Positions 23,197 through 32,387 of a DNA stretch of 64,000 bases are shown here, piece after piece. The notes under the pieces are model-generated. The model had not been told where the DNA came from. It was given only the letters and a program-made list of their open reading frames with translations, and searched no databases. Source of the DNA: Armatimonadota bacterium (lineage in GTDB: Bacteria; Armatimonadota; Fimbriimonadia; Fimbriimonadales; Fimbriimonadaceae); NCBI GenBank assembly GCA_025360125.1, contig JANYCU010000052.1:18845-82844 (forward strand). Reading direction: 5' to 3'. The position numbers and the translations under genes were made by a program. The stretch's first letter is position 1; every line of letters starts with the position of its first letter.

Positions 23197-24873
23197 CTAG
23201 CCAGCGCCGGAACCGCCACCACCAACTCCGCCACCTTTTCCACCGCCAGCACCTGGCTTGGTATCGCTTCCTGGTCGCTTAACTGGATCAAGTGTATTGT
23301 CGATTCGAACGGTTGCCGAGTAGCTGGTCACATTGCCCATCCAGTCGGTAACGTTGAGATGAACGGTATGACGCCCGGCGGACAACATGTTGTTCCGCTT
23401 CGTTTGTGATATTTGGCATACAAGGTAGCCGTCTCGACCGAATTCATAGTTGTAGTTGACGCCGTCGAAGTCGAGTTTCATGGTTGAAATGTTGACTCCT
23501 GATCCTTCGTCTTCGATTTTGAAGATGAATTCTTGACCGAGTTTGCCTGATGTCAATTCGCCTGGTTGTGGCCATACTTGTTTGACTTCTGGTCCAACAA
23601 GATCCACGCCTGAGTCCATGTCAAATGCGAGCAGGCTTGAGTCTGCTGCGGGCACAAGAAGAGTTTTTCCGGCCAAGATCACGGGAGCAGAAATTTCGAC
23701 CGTTGTGATTGGCTCAGTACTGGTTTGGTTACGACTTCCAGCCGCACCACCACCCTGGCTGCCGCCACCTCCACCGAGGCTACCGCCGCCGCCACCGCTT
23801 GATGGTCCACCGCCAAGGTTGCCTCCGCCGCCTGCAGGAGCTTTGCTTGCTGCTCTGGCCTGCTCGTTCATAGGGCGAACAAAATATTCCCAATCCAATG
23901 TTCCACGAGTAGGATCGACCAGGTGAAGAGCACCATTAACTGTGCCGACGACAAATTTTTTCCCAACGTTGCTTGGGCGAACTGCAGGTTGTGAACCGAG
24001 GTTCAGCACTTTTTTGCCATTAATGGCGTTGCCTGCCGTGTCAAATGTATATATGTTTCCGGACTGAGCGACGCAGAAGACGATGCCGCCTCCAACTTCT
24101 GGGGAGAACATCATTCGCTCGGGAAGTGGTTTTTGCCATTTAACCGATCCAGAGAATGCATTGATGGATGCAACGAAGGTGCCCGTATAGACATAAAAGT
24201 TTCCTTCGTTTGCGGTCATCGATCCATCCGCTGGTGTCGATCCAAAGTATAGTTTGTAGGCTGGCTTTCTGGTTGAAAGGTTAAATGCTTGGAGGAAGTT
24301 TCGGTTATCGAAGAATGCTACGATATCTCGACCATCTGAGAAGATTGGACCTCGCATACCATCCAAGATTCGATAGGATGATTCCACGCCAGTCTGTGGG
24401 TCTTTGTAAATCGACTGACCAGTGGTCGTGTCTACGCCCATGACATTTCCGCCATCCATTGGAAAGGCTATGTTGTTGCCGACGGCTACAATTTGTCCGG
24501 AGATTTGGAATGGTGCTTGATAGACCCACTTGAGGTCACCGTTAGCTGGATTGATTCCATAGACTTCTTTTTGGTCGGTGTAGACACAAACTACTCCGTT
24601 AACCATAATTGGCGACTTTCGAACCGTGCCATTAAATGGGGCTGCATTCGGAAACTTCCACTTGGTATTGCCGGATTCGCGATCAATTGCGTAGACCCGA
24701 TTCCCAAGGTTGAAGTAGAGTGTGTTGCCGTCTACAAGTGGTGATCCAGTCGCGGCGATTGTTGATGGCTGTTGCCATCTCCAGGCCAGCGGAGCTGGTC
24801 CATCAAACTGTGCGACTGCAATGCAGCCTACCATCGCAGTAGTTGCAATGACGAAAGTACGAATCCCAAACAT
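23197..24873 (-). CDS. Secreted PQQ-type beta-propeller protein with Gly-rich linker and Ig-like domain
   Basis: 558 residues. Signal peptide at about 1-21 (ends AVAQ). An eight-bladed-type propeller follows with repeats such as LYFNLGNRVYAIDRESGNTKWKF and GVVCVYTDQKEVYGINPANG (about 30-340). A roughly 40-residue Gly/Ser linker (GGGGGSLGGGGGSQGGG, about 350-385) leads to another propeller-like strand group, then an Ig-like domain (about 430-530, ISTMKLDFDGVNYNYEF, RHTVHLNVTDWMGN) and a Gly tail. The fold binds ligands or proteins, and no PQQ-ligand residues can be assigned. First gene of a unit with dprA and nagA, though the functions look unrelated. Confidence 0.8.
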   Translation of the reverse strand: MFGIRTFVIATTAMVGCIAVAQFDGPAPLAWRWQQPSTIAATGSPLVDGNTLYFNLGNRVYAIDRESGNTKWKFPNAAPFNGTVRKSPIMVNGVVCVYTDQKEVYGINPANGDLKWVYQAPFQISGQIVAVGNNIAFPMDGGNVMGVDTTTGQSIYKDPQTGVESSYRILDGMRGPIFSDGRDIVAFFDNRNFLQAFNLSTRKPAYKLYFGSTPADGSMTANEGNFYVYTGTFVASINAFSGSVKWQKPLPERMMFSPEVGGGIVFCVAQSGNIYTFDTAGNAINGKKVLNLGSQPAVRPSNVGKKFVVGTVNGALHLVDPTRGTLDWEYFVRPMNEQARAASKAPAGGGGNLGGGPSSGGGGGSLGGGGGSQGGGAAGSRNQTSTEPITTVEISAPVILAGKTLLVPAADSSLLAFDMDSGVDLVGPEVKQVWPQPGELTSGKLGQEFIFKIEDEGSGVNISTMKLDFDGVNYNYEFGRDGYLVCQISQTKRNNMLSAGRHTVHLNVTDWMGNVTSYSATVRIDNTLDPVKRPGSDTKPGAGGGKGGGVGGGGSGAG

Positions 24874-25004
24874 TTTTATGCAGCGTCTCCAAGATCGCCC
24901 GGCGACCTATCCCAAGGACATTGTAATTCTACTAGGGTCTGTTTGTCCAGCGATAGGGGCGAGATACACTTTAGACGCGCAAAATTAATTCTGGATTCAT
25001 TATT

Positions 25005-25679
25005 TTGAAAACCGTCATCCTTTGTTACCATAAGATCGGATTTGAACCTGACGAAGGTCGGTTCCTCAATTGCGCTCCCGAACGACTTGATTCCCACGCC
25101 CGGTTCTTTCAGCAAAAAAAGTGGCAAAATTTTCTTCCTCGAGATTTCCAGAGGGGTCGAACCGAAGGAATTTGCTTTACTTTTGATGATGCATATGTGT
25201 CGGCGGTTCAAAATGCGCCGCCGATTTTGGAGAAGTACGGCTTCTTTGGGGCGTTTTATGTGGTTCCCAGCTTAGTTGGGATGACATCTACTTGGGACGG
25301 AGAGATTGCTCGGCCGCTAGCGGGTTGGGACGAACTGTTGGCGATCTCGGGCCGTGGGCACGAGTTGGGAAATCATACATTGTCTCATCTGCACCTTGAT
25401 GCTTTGGATTTGGCTGGGCAACGACAGGAGTTGCTGGATGCTTCGAATCAGTTAAGGGAGCGAGGGATTGAGGCAAAGTCCGTTGCCTTTCCTTATGGTG
25501 GATTCAATACAGAATCGATGGTCGCGATGGAAACCGCGGAGATCAGAGTTGGGTTGGCCCTGGGCAAGCGACCAGTCGGCGATGAGCTTGCGAATTGCTT
25601 GCCGAGAATCGTGGTTGGTTATTCGGACAGCGTAGCGAAGCTGTTATACAAAATATATATCCGACCCAAATTGCCTTAG
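25005..25679 (+). CDS. Polysaccharide deacetylase (NodB-type)
   Basis: 224 residues, TTG start. NodB motifs: ICFTFDDAY (motif 1, with catalytic base and metal Asp), HELGNHTLSHLHLD (motif 2, metal His residues), FPYGGFN (motif 3). No signal peptide is seen, so the substrate is probably a cytoplasmic or lipid-linked N-acetyl sugar, or the start lies elsewhere. The family removes acetyl groups from chitin-like, peptidoglycan or PNAG sugars. Divergent from the propeller gene, with 131 bases between. Confidence 0.87.
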   Translation: MKTVILCYHKIGFEPDEGRFLNCAPERLDSHARFFQQKKWQNFLPRDFQRGRTEGICFTFDDAYVSAVQNAPPILEKYGFFGAFYVVPSLVGMTSTWDGEIARPLAGWDELLAISGRGHELGNHTLSHLHLDALDLAGQRQELLDASNQLRERGIEAKSVAFPYGGFNTESMVAMETAEIRVGLALGKRPVGDELANCLPRIVVGYSDSVAKLLYKIYIRPKLP

Positions 25680-25688
25680 TGGAAAATT

Positions 25689-25765
<77 letters not shown>

Positions 25766-25843
25766 GGGAAGCAATTAATATACCAGATGATTGCGAATTG
25801 AAACCAGCCTAGCGAGGTGAGTTGAGATATACTTTTCGGACTT

Positions 25844-25929
25844 GCCCGGGTGGCGAAATGGTAGACGCAGAGGACTTAAAATCCTTTGGTAGCAATACCG
25901 TGAGGGTTCGAGTCCCTCCCTGGGCACCA
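25844..25929 (+). tRNA. tRNA-Leu (UAA)
   Basis: 86 bases with encoded CCA and a long variable arm (class II). The acceptor stem is GCCCGGG/CCTGGGC with one G-U pair, the anticodon in ACTTAAAAT is TAA, and the T-arm is GGTTCGAGTCC. Confidence 0.96.
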
Positions 25930-26032
25930 GAAAGCTAGCTGCTAGCCTCGAGCTTTTAGCTTCTAGCGAATTGTTTTCGAAAGGATCAGGTCTGGCTAGC
26001 ACCGGAAGTGGGCAACCAGATAATATCAAGGC

Positions 26033-27145
26033 ATGTCCATTCTCGGCAAAGCTGTCCTCCTCGAAGAACCTGGCACCCCTGCGGTTGTTCGGGATATCAC
26101 CATTGATGATCCAGGTCGAGATGAAGTCTTAATTCGGGTGGTTGCGAGCGGCGTTTGTCACACTGATTTGACCGTGAAAATGCTCAATGGGAATGGTATG
26201 TCGTTCCCAATTGTGCTGGGGCACGAGGGAGCGGGAATCGTCGAGAAAGTTGGTGAAGGTGTGACTCACCTTGTTCCTGGTGATGCAGTGGTTATTGCGT
26301 ACCGCGCTCCGTGTGAAAAATGCCCCGCTTGCCTTCGTGGTGACCCGCGTCGATGTTATATGGCTTTGCGTCCTGGTCCACGAATTAAGCGAGCGAGCGA
26401 CGGGGCTGCTTGTTCTCAAGTTCTTCGATGCGGGACCTTCGCGACCCATACGGTTGTTCACGCCAAGGCTGCGATCAAGATGCCTGTGGAAATGCCTTTG
26501 GATAAAGCGTGCCTGATAGCTTGCGGAGTCGTGACGGGGGTCGGTGCGGCGTTGAACACGACTCCGGTTGCGCGAGGTTCTCGGGTGGCGGTTATTGGCT
26601 GTGGTGGAGTTGGGCTTAACGTCATTCAGGGAGCAAAAATTGCAGGTGCAAAGCAGATTATTGCGGTTGACGTGAATCCGGTCAAGCTTGGATGGGCGAA
26701 AGATTTTGGCGCGACGGACGTTGTTAATGCGCGCGATGGCGACCCGGTTGCTGCGGTTCGGGCTTTGACTGAGGACGGATGGGATGGCGGCGTAGAGTAT
26801 GCGTTTGAGGCGACGGGTATTCCGATGTGCACCGAGCAGGCGGTGAAGATGTTGGCCTACGGCGGAACGGCGACGACGATTGGCTTTCCGGCTCAAACGG
26901 ACTCGGTCAACCTGAATTTAGGCGATATGGCGACGGGCGTTTATTGGAATAAGGCATCGGTTCGAGTTTGCCATTGCGGCGACACGCTGCCATCGCTCGA
27001 CTTTCCAATGCTTGCCGACCTCTATCTCAAGGGTCAGCTGAATTTGGATCAGATGGTTACTCGAAAGATCACGCTTGATCAGGTCGAAGAGGCGTTTCAC
27101 GAGATGGAGACGGGCGACGTTATTCGCTCGGTCATCGTGCTCTGA
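26033..27145 (+). CDS. Zinc-dependent alcohol dehydrogenase (class III / aryl-alcohol type)
   Basis: 370 residues of the medium-chain dehydrogenase family. GroES-like domain with catalytic-zinc ligands in SGVCHTDL and LGHEGAGIVEKVG, and a structural-zinc lobe CEKCPACLRGDPRRC. Rossmann domain with VAVIGCGGVGLNVIQGAKIAGA and VDVNPVKL, where the Asp favours NAD. It oxidises alcohols or reduces aldehydes; the closest subfamilies are class III, aryl-alcohol and NDMA-dependent enzymes, and I cannot tell which. Overlaps the MBL gene by one base (TGATG), so the two likely work on one substrate path. Confidence 0.9.
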   Translation: MSILGKAVLLEEPGTPAVVRDITIDDPGRDEVLIRVVASGVCHTDLTVKMLNGNGMSFPIVLGHEGAGIVEKVGEGVTHLVPGDAVVIAYRAPCEKCPACLRGDPRRCYMALRPGPRIKRASDGAACSQVLRCGTFATHTVVHAKAAIKMPVEMPLDKACLIACGVVTGVGAALNTTPVARGSRVAVIGCGGVGLNVIQGAKIAGAKQIIAVDVNPVKLGWAKDFGATDVVNARDGDPVAAVRALTEDGWDGGVEYAFEATGIPMCTEQAVKMLAYGGTATTIGFPAQTDSVNLNLGDMATGVYWNKASVRVCHCGDTLPSLDFPMLADLYLKGQLNLDQMVTRKITLDQVEEAFHEMETGDVIRSVIVL

Positions 27146-27972
27146 TGCCGTTTCATCGTATTTCGGTCGGCGATTTCGAGATCATTGCGATTCAAGCTCA
27201 GCCGAATCGTATGATTCAGGCGGCGCAGTTGTTTCCGACCGTTGATCATTCGGAATTTGATCGAGAGTTTGACCGGGATTCGACCTATTTTGGGAAGGAT
27301 TCGACTGAGCTTCGGTTTACGCAAAATATCTGTTTAGTTCGAACTGGGGCCCATCTTGTTTTGGTTGATACGGGTGTTCCCCACGATCGGGAAGGAGCAT
27401 TGCTTCTGTCTGGGTTGAATGAAGCCGGAATTTCGGTGAACGATATTACTATGGTCATCTTGACTCATCGCGACATGGACCATGTAGGTGGGAATTTGGT
27501 TGATGGAAAGCCGACTTTTCCGAATGCGCGTTACGCTATTGGGCGCAGCGAGTACGAAGGTTATAAGGTTGATCCCGACCGCGATACGTTTGGAACTTTT
27601 GTGGCTCCCCTGGAAGCAGCGGGAGTGTTGGATATCGTGTCTGACGATGCAGAAATTGTTCCGGGAATGCGACTTTGGCTGACGCCAGGTCACCGGAGTG
27701 GCGCAACGAGCGTTCTGGTTGGCGAAGGTTGCCTTTTAACTGCGGACGTTTGGCATCATCCGGCCCAGGTTGGGCACCCGGAATGGCACATTGGGTTTGA
27801 TTCGGACGCAGACCTTGCCTCTGGGACACGGGCGAAAGTCATCGCAATGGCGGCGGAGAAGAATTGGCTTCTTGCCGTGCCGCACACTCCCGAGTTTGGC
27901 CTCGGGCGAATTGGTGAATTGAAGGGCGAGCGAGTTTGGGTTTCAGTGGTTGTGGGCGACAGGGTCGGTTAA
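27145..27972 (+). CDS. MBL-fold metallo-hydrolase
   Basis: 275 residues. Metallo-beta-lactamase fold with VLVDTGVPHDREGA, the metal motif THRDMDHVGGN, LTPGHRSGATSVLV (third metal His) and CLLTADVWHHP (bridging Asp). The motif reads HxDxDH instead of the usual HxHxDH, so one metal-1 His is replaced by Asp, as in some lactonase and quorum-quenching relatives. Substrate is probably a lactone, ester or thioester linked to the alcohol dehydrogenase encoded just before. Confidence 0.85.
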   Translation: MPFHRISVGDFEIIAIQAQPNRMIQAAQLFPTVDHSEFDREFDRDSTYFGKDSTELRFTQNICLVRTGAHLVLVDTGVPHDREGALLLSGLNEAGISVNDITMVILTHRDMDHVGGNLVDGKPTFPNARYAIGRSEYEGYKVDPDRDTFGTFVAPLEAAGVLDIVSDDAEIVPGMRLWLTPGHRSGATSVLVGEGCLLTADVWHHPAQVGHPEWHIGFDSDADLASGTRAKVIAMAAEKNWLLAVPHTPEFGLGRIGELKGERVWVSVVVGDRVG

Positions 27973-28364
27973 GATCGCTTTCGATCATCGTTGATTGCAG
28001 CCTGTCTTTCACTTGTTGATTAGAACTTGTCCTTCACGGTTTGGCGGACGGGGCCTCGGGGTCGCTCAATAGGATTCGCGTCATAAGAGTTCGGAACGAG
28101 CGACCGTGGAATGGACAGTATCGATCGCTTACCCAGGCCTTCGGAGCTTTTGAACGCTACCCGCGTTTGAAGCTCCTACGACCTGGGCTAAACCATATCC
28201 GACCCTTCGGGCCTCAAGAGGGTCTGGATTTACATGGGCATCTTGTTGCACCAAAGCGGCTCCAGTCAAAAACTAGACTGCAATAAGCGTTGACCTCGCG
28301 ATTTGGCTCGCTGGTCAGCACCAACAAATGTAGTGCTGGCCGCGATATAAGGACTCCTTGTCTG
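27973..28364. other. Intergenic region between convergent genes, with a large imperfect hairpin
   Basis: No supported gene. Bases 28132-28187 fold on themselves in three nested stems: CCCAGG/CCTGGG (28132-28137, 28182-28187), GGAGCTT/AAGCTCC (28143-28149, 28170-28176) and AACGC/GCGTT (28153-28157, 28163-28167). A second smaller stem is GACCCT/AGGGTC (28201-28206, 28219-28224). There are no T-runs. A bidirectional terminator, mobile palindromic repeat or structured RNA are all possible. Confidence 0.6.
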
Positions 28365-29585
28365 TCAACCGAGTTCAGTGTAGGCGATTTCTCCGTGGAG
28401 TGATTCGTCTAAGACTGCTTCGTCTGACTCGGAGACTCGGACTGGAGTGACCTTGTTGATCAGCCAAAGCATTCCGTAGGTCAAACCAAAAGCCCAAATG
28501 GACGAGAAAACCACGGCAAAAATTTGATTGAAAAAGAACTTGCTGTTGCCGCCAATCAGACCATTTTGTCCGGCTGGGTTGAAGGAAAGGCTGGCGAAGA
28601 CTCCGAGCAAAATGATGCCGAGCATGCCGCCAACGCCGTGAACGCCCCAGACATCTAGAGCATCGTCAAGCTTCAATTTGTTCTTTAGTGCGACCGCGCC
28701 ATAACACACCAACCCAGAAATGCAACCAATGATGACTGCCGTGGTAGGTGACACGTATCCGGCGGCCGGGGTGATTGTGGCTAGACCAGCCACTGCACCA
28801 GTTAGGAGGCCAACAAATTTGGGCTTCTTAACATAGAATAGGTCGAGGACGAGCCACACCATTGCGGCAAATGAGGCGGCGATATCCGTGTTCAGGAAGG
28901 CTATGGCGGTGACGGAGTCGACGCGGAATTCGCTACCAGCGTTGAATCCATACCAGCCAAACCAAAGCAGTCCAGTGCCTAGCGCGACTAATGGTATCGA
29001 ATGGGGGCCCGATTCGGCAACCTTTCGGCGGCCCACGAAAATGACGGATGCCAAGGCAGCCATTCCGGCAATGTTATGAACGACGATTCCTCCCGCAAAA
29101 TCGAGCACACCCATCTTTTGCAGGAATCCGCCGCCCCAGATCATGTGCACGAACGGGAAATAGACGAGGACAAGCCATCCGGTCAAGAACCACATATAGG
29201 CTTTGAACGTCACCCGTCCGGCAAAGGCACCCGTGATTAGGGCGGGGGTGATGATAGCGAACATCATTTGATAGGCGATGAACACGATGAGGGGAATGGA
29301 GTCATTCGCGGGAGAAGGTGACATGAGGTCTACGCCTTTGAGGAAGGCCATATCTAGGTTTCCAATGACGCCACCAACGTCTCCGCTAAAACAGAGCGAG
29401 TAACCAAATGCAAACCAAAGTACGGTCGTCCAACCCATGGAGACAAAGCTTTGCATCATGATGGTGAGAACGCTCTTGCGGCCCACAAGGCCGCCGTAGA
29501 AGAATGCTAGCCCTGGCGTCATTAGCATGACGAGGCTTGTACACAGGAGCATGAATCCGGTATTGCCAGTATCAATATGCATCAT
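28365..29585 (-). CDS. amt: Ammonium transporter (Amt/AmtB)
   Basis: 406 residues and about 11 membrane helices. The start is FMLLCTSLVMLMTPGLAFFYGG, the classical Amt opening; also seen are FAFGYSLCF, DFAGGIVVHNIAG (pore His and the signature motif), GWYGFNAGSE and DDALDVWGVHGVGGMLG (second pore His). The protein conducts ammonium or ammonia across the inner membrane. No glnK/P-II gene is adjacent, which is unusual since the two are commonly paired. Confidence 0.96.
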   Translation of the reverse strand: MMHIDTGNTGFMLLCTSLVMLMTPGLAFFYGGLVGRKSVLTIMMQSFVSMGWTTVLWFAFGYSLCFSGDVGGVIGNLDMAFLKGVDLMSPSPANDSIPLIVFIAYQMMFAIITPALITGAFAGRVTFKAYMWFLTGWLVLVYFPFVHMIWGGGFLQKMGVLDFAGGIVVHNIAGMAALASVIFVGRRKVAESGPHSIPLVALGTGLLWFGWYGFNAGSEFRVDSVTAIAFLNTDIAASFAAMVWLVLDLFYVKKPKFVGLLTGAVAGLATITPAAGYVSPTTAVIIGCISGLVCYGAVALKNKLKLDDALDVWGVHGVGGMLGIILLGVFASLSFNPAGQNGLIGGNSKFFFNQIFAVVFSSIWAFGLTYGMLWLINKVTPVRVSESDEAVLDESLHGEIAYTELG

Positions 29586-29689
29586 CGTTACCTAAATTGA
29601 TGACGGTCTATTGACAGTGGAAGGCGCAAATTGCGTGATTCCAACCTGGCTTCGAGTGTTCTGTTTCCAAAGACTCTTGACGATTGCGA

Positions 29690-31318
29690 CTAAAAGAGGC
29701 CGCTGATTTTGCCATTGTCGTCGACATCAATAGCGAAGGCAGTTGGAGTCTTGCCAAGGCCGGGCATCAGCATGATGTCGCCGCATATCGCGACGATGAA
29801 GCCCGCTCCGGCCGACAGTTTTAGCTCTCGGACGTTGAGGGTAAAACCTTCGGGTGCGTTGAGGAGAGTTGGGTCGTCGCTGAGGCTATATTGGGTCTTT
29901 GCCACGCAGACGGGGAGGTTACCAAATCCGTTCTTTTCGAGCCAGTTGAGGCTCTTTTGGGCTTTGTCAGACAGCTCAATGTCTTGTCCGCCGTAGGCTT
30001 TGGTCACGATCGCGGTTAGCTTTTCGGAAACGGAAGAATTGGATTCGTAAAGGGTTCGGAATGGTGCTAGTTGTTGAGTCATCGATTCGACTTCAATGGC
30101 GAGGTCGACGCATCCTTGGCCACCACCGCCCCATGGATTAGTTGTTATTGCGGTGATGCCGATAGAGAGGCAGTTTTCGATGAGGATTTGGTGGTCGTTG
30201 AGGTCATCTTCTGCCCGTTGATTGATGGCGACGACGATTTTGGGTCCGTAATTCTGAAGGTGTTTAATGTGCCGCGCAAGATTTGCGAAGCCTTGGTTGA
30301 GGTCGCCTCCGCCTTGGTGCTTGAGGGCGGCGATGGTGGCGACTAGCACGATGGCATCGGGGCCGTGACCCAGTTGAGGACAGAGGATGTCAAGGAATTT
30401 TTCTGCGCCAAGGTCGGCACCAAATCCAGCTTCGGTCACGGTGAAATCGGCCAAGCCGAGGGAGCATTTTGTGCCAAGAATAGAGGAGCAACCGTGAGCG
30501 ATGTTGCCGAATGGGCCGCCGTGAACGATCGCAGGTCCGCCTTGCATGGTTTGAACGAGGTTCGGTCTTATGGCGGTCGAGAGAAGGGCTGCCATAGCTC
30601 CATCGGCTTTAATTTGGGCGGCGGTTACGGGTTCACGTTTCATATTGCGTCCAACGACGATTCTGCCGAGGCGCAATTTGAGGTCGGCGAGGGAGGTCGA
30701 GAGGCAAAGAATCGCCATGATCTCGCTGGCGGGAGTGATGACAAAGCCATCTTCGCGGACCACTCCATTGCCCGAGCCGATTCCGATGACGATTTCGCGC
30801 AGGCCCCTATCGTTCATGTCTAGCGTGCGGGGCCAGAGGTCGCTTCGGGTGTCGATTTGGCATTCGTTGCCAAAGTTCAAATGGGCGTCGAGGATCGCGC
30901 TCAGAAGATTGTGGGCCGAGGTGATGGCGGGGAAGTCACCGGTGAAAAATAGGTTGATATCTTCCATTGGCAGGACTTGGCTGTAACCGCCTCCGCAGGC
31001 ACCGCCTTTGACGCCAAAAATGGGGCCGAGGGCTGGCTCGCGAATTGCGGGAATGGCGTTTTTGCCAATGGTTTGTAGCCCCTGGGCGAGGCCAACGGTG
31101 ACGGTCGTTTTTCCGACTCCGCTTGGGGTTGGGCTCACCGCGGTAACCAGGATGAGTTTTCCGCGTTTGCTTTCGGAAAGCTGCCGAACCTTTTCGTGAG
31201 TTAATTTTGCTTTGAAATGGCCTAATGCTTCATATTCGCCCTCATCCAATCCAAGATTTGTGGCGATGTCGGTTATCTTGCGAAGGACAGCATTTTGGGC
31301 GATGTCTAAGTTGGTCAT
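29690..31318 (-). CDS. fhs: Formate-tetrahydrofolate ligase
   Basis: 542 residues, normal length. The P-loop-like SPTPSGVGKTTVTVGLAQGL, REPALGPIFGVKGGACGGGYSQVLPMEDINLFFTGD split over about residues 93-130, and the C-terminal GFTLNVRELKLSAGAGFIVA with GDIMLMPGLGKTP are diagnostic. It makes 10-formyl-THF from formate, ATP and THF for purines and C1 metabolism. Transcribed alone on the minus strand, 104 bases upstream of amt. Confidence 0.97.
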   Translation of the reverse strand: MTNLDIAQNAVLRKITDIATNLGLDEGEYEALGHFKAKLTHEKVRQLSESKRGKLILVTAVSPTPSGVGKTTVTVGLAQGLQTIGKNAIPAIREPALGPIFGVKGGACGGGYSQVLPMEDINLFFTGDFPAITSAHNLLSAILDAHLNFGNECQIDTRSDLWPRTLDMNDRGLREIVIGIGSGNGVVREDGFVITPASEIMAILCLSTSLADLKLRLGRIVVGRNMKREPVTAAQIKADGAMAALLSTAIRPNLVQTMQGGPAIVHGGPFGNIAHGCSSILGTKCSLGLADFTVTEAGFGADLGAEKFLDILCPQLGHGPDAIVLVATIAALKHQGGGDLNQGFANLARHIKHLQNYGPKIVVAINQRAEDDLNDHQILIENCLSIGITAITTNPWGGGGQGCVDLAIEVESMTQQLAPFRTLYESNSSVSEKLTAIVTKAYGGQDIELSDKAQKSLNWLEKNGFGNLPVCVAKTQYSLSDDPTLLNAPEGFTLNVRELKLSAGAGFIVAICGDIMLMPGLGKTPTAFAIDVDDNGKISGLF

Positions 31319-31458
31319 GGGGCATTATTCCAGATTACGGTTCCAGATCAGCTTATCCATTCTACGTGAGTTAAGGGAAATCTAAAAAATAGAATAGTCA
31401 TGAACTATCTAAATGTTGTTCAGAATAGGTTCAGATTTGCTTGAGAAAATCTTGCCTT

Positions 31459-31791
31459 ATGGAAATAGGAATGGTCTTTCCCGTGCTCCCCGGTAAGGGT
31501 GAGTCGTTAACGGAATTTTGTCGTCAATTGATGAACGAGCGAAAAGCAGAATTTGAGTTGTCGCAAGTGAGTATTTCGAAGGAGGGCTGGTGGCTCCAGC
31601 CGACTCCGATGGGGACTTTTTGCGTGGTTCATTTCGTGGCGGATGATCCGATGGCAGTGTTCGTTGGCCTGGGTTCTTCGCAAGAACCGTTTGACGTGTG
31701 GTTTCGCCAAGAGGTCTTGGCGAACACGGGCGTTGACTTAACGGTGCCGCCGCCGGGGCTACCGACTCAGATTTTCGACTGGAAGCGATAG
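31459..31791 (+). CDS. Small protein, possibly a DUF6176-like alpha-beta barrel
   Basis: From the ATG at 31459 the protein has 110 residues (a TTG 18 bases earlier is possible; neither has a clear ribosome site). It reads MVFPVLPGKGESLTEFCRQL, a beta strand then an amphipathic helix as in dimeric alpha-beta barrels, followed by WWLQPTPMGTFCVVHFVADD and EPFDVWFRQEVLANTG, a layout like DUF6176 or antibiotic-monooxygenase-like proteins that hold a small ligand. Function unknown. Confidence 0.6.
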   Translation: MEIGMVFPVLPGKGESLTEFCRQLMNERKAEFELSQVSISKEGWWLQPTPMGTFCVVHFVADDPMAVFVGLGSSQEPFDVWFRQEVLANTGVDLTVPPPGLPTQIFDWKR

Positions 31792-31848
31792 ATTCGCGTT
31801 CCGCAGCGGGAAGTAAGCTTGCTCGAGCTAGTCTTACTTCCAATTGCT

Positions 31849-32325
31849 ATGAACGCTCAAATTGAATCCGCCATCAATGACCTCACGAACGCCAAGGACC
31901 TCATGGTCCGCGCCCTTGGCAATACTCCCGATGACCGGGTTAGTTGGAGTCCGGGCGGGAATGCTCGAACGGCGTTGCAGAACGTCACCCATTCGGCCTT
32001 TTCGCTCGATTTCATCAGTACGATGCTCAGAGGAAAGCCGTATCCCGCTCCAACTATGGCTGAAACTGATGCCGAATTCCTGGGGATGGAGAAACCCTAT
32101 AACACGCGCGAGCTGGCACTCGGTCTTTTGTAAACGAATTTTCAGAAGTATGTCGAGACGTTAAAAGGGTTTAGCGAGTCGGATTTTGATACGATGATCG
32201 ATTTGCCATTCAAGCTTGGCTCGGCACCGCTTGGAGCAATTCTCGCGGTTGGTGCTTTGCACACGCGCACTCACACTTCCCAAATCGAATATCTGCAAAC
32301 CATCTACGGCGATCGAACTTGGTAA
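31849..32325 (+). pseudogene. DinB-superfamily gene interrupted by one in-frame stop
   Basis: The ATG at 31849 opens a frame of 158 codons that reads as one DinB/YfiT-like four-helix protein: MNAQIESAINDLTNAKDLMV, WSPGGNARTALQNVTHSAF (metal His region), then LALGLL, TAA at 32131-32133, then TNFQKYVETLKGFSESDFD and a second metal-site stretch GALHTRTHTSQIEYLQTIYG to a normal stop at 32323-32325. The family pattern runs straight through the stop, which replaces a codon such as CAA, GAA or AAA. Read as a pseudogene by a single change; a sequencing error or a translated stop would look the same. Confidence 0.8.
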
Positions 32326-32387
32326 CTTTTGATACGGCTACCTAGAGAATCTGAGACCATGCCAAACTGTGTTGGGTGGTTTCGGAA

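Noticed and set aside
23543..23926. Pro-rich plus-strand frame of 127 residues
   Set aside because: Antisense of the Gly/Ser linker in the PQQ propeller gene.
25930..25965. Possible terminator after tRNA-Leu
   Set aside because: Only a weak AGAAAGCTA/TAGCTTCT pairing with a long loop and no T-tract.
28041..28286. 81-residue plus-strand frame in the MBL/amt gap
   Set aside because: It spans the nested hairpin and has no motif; structure explains the sequence better.
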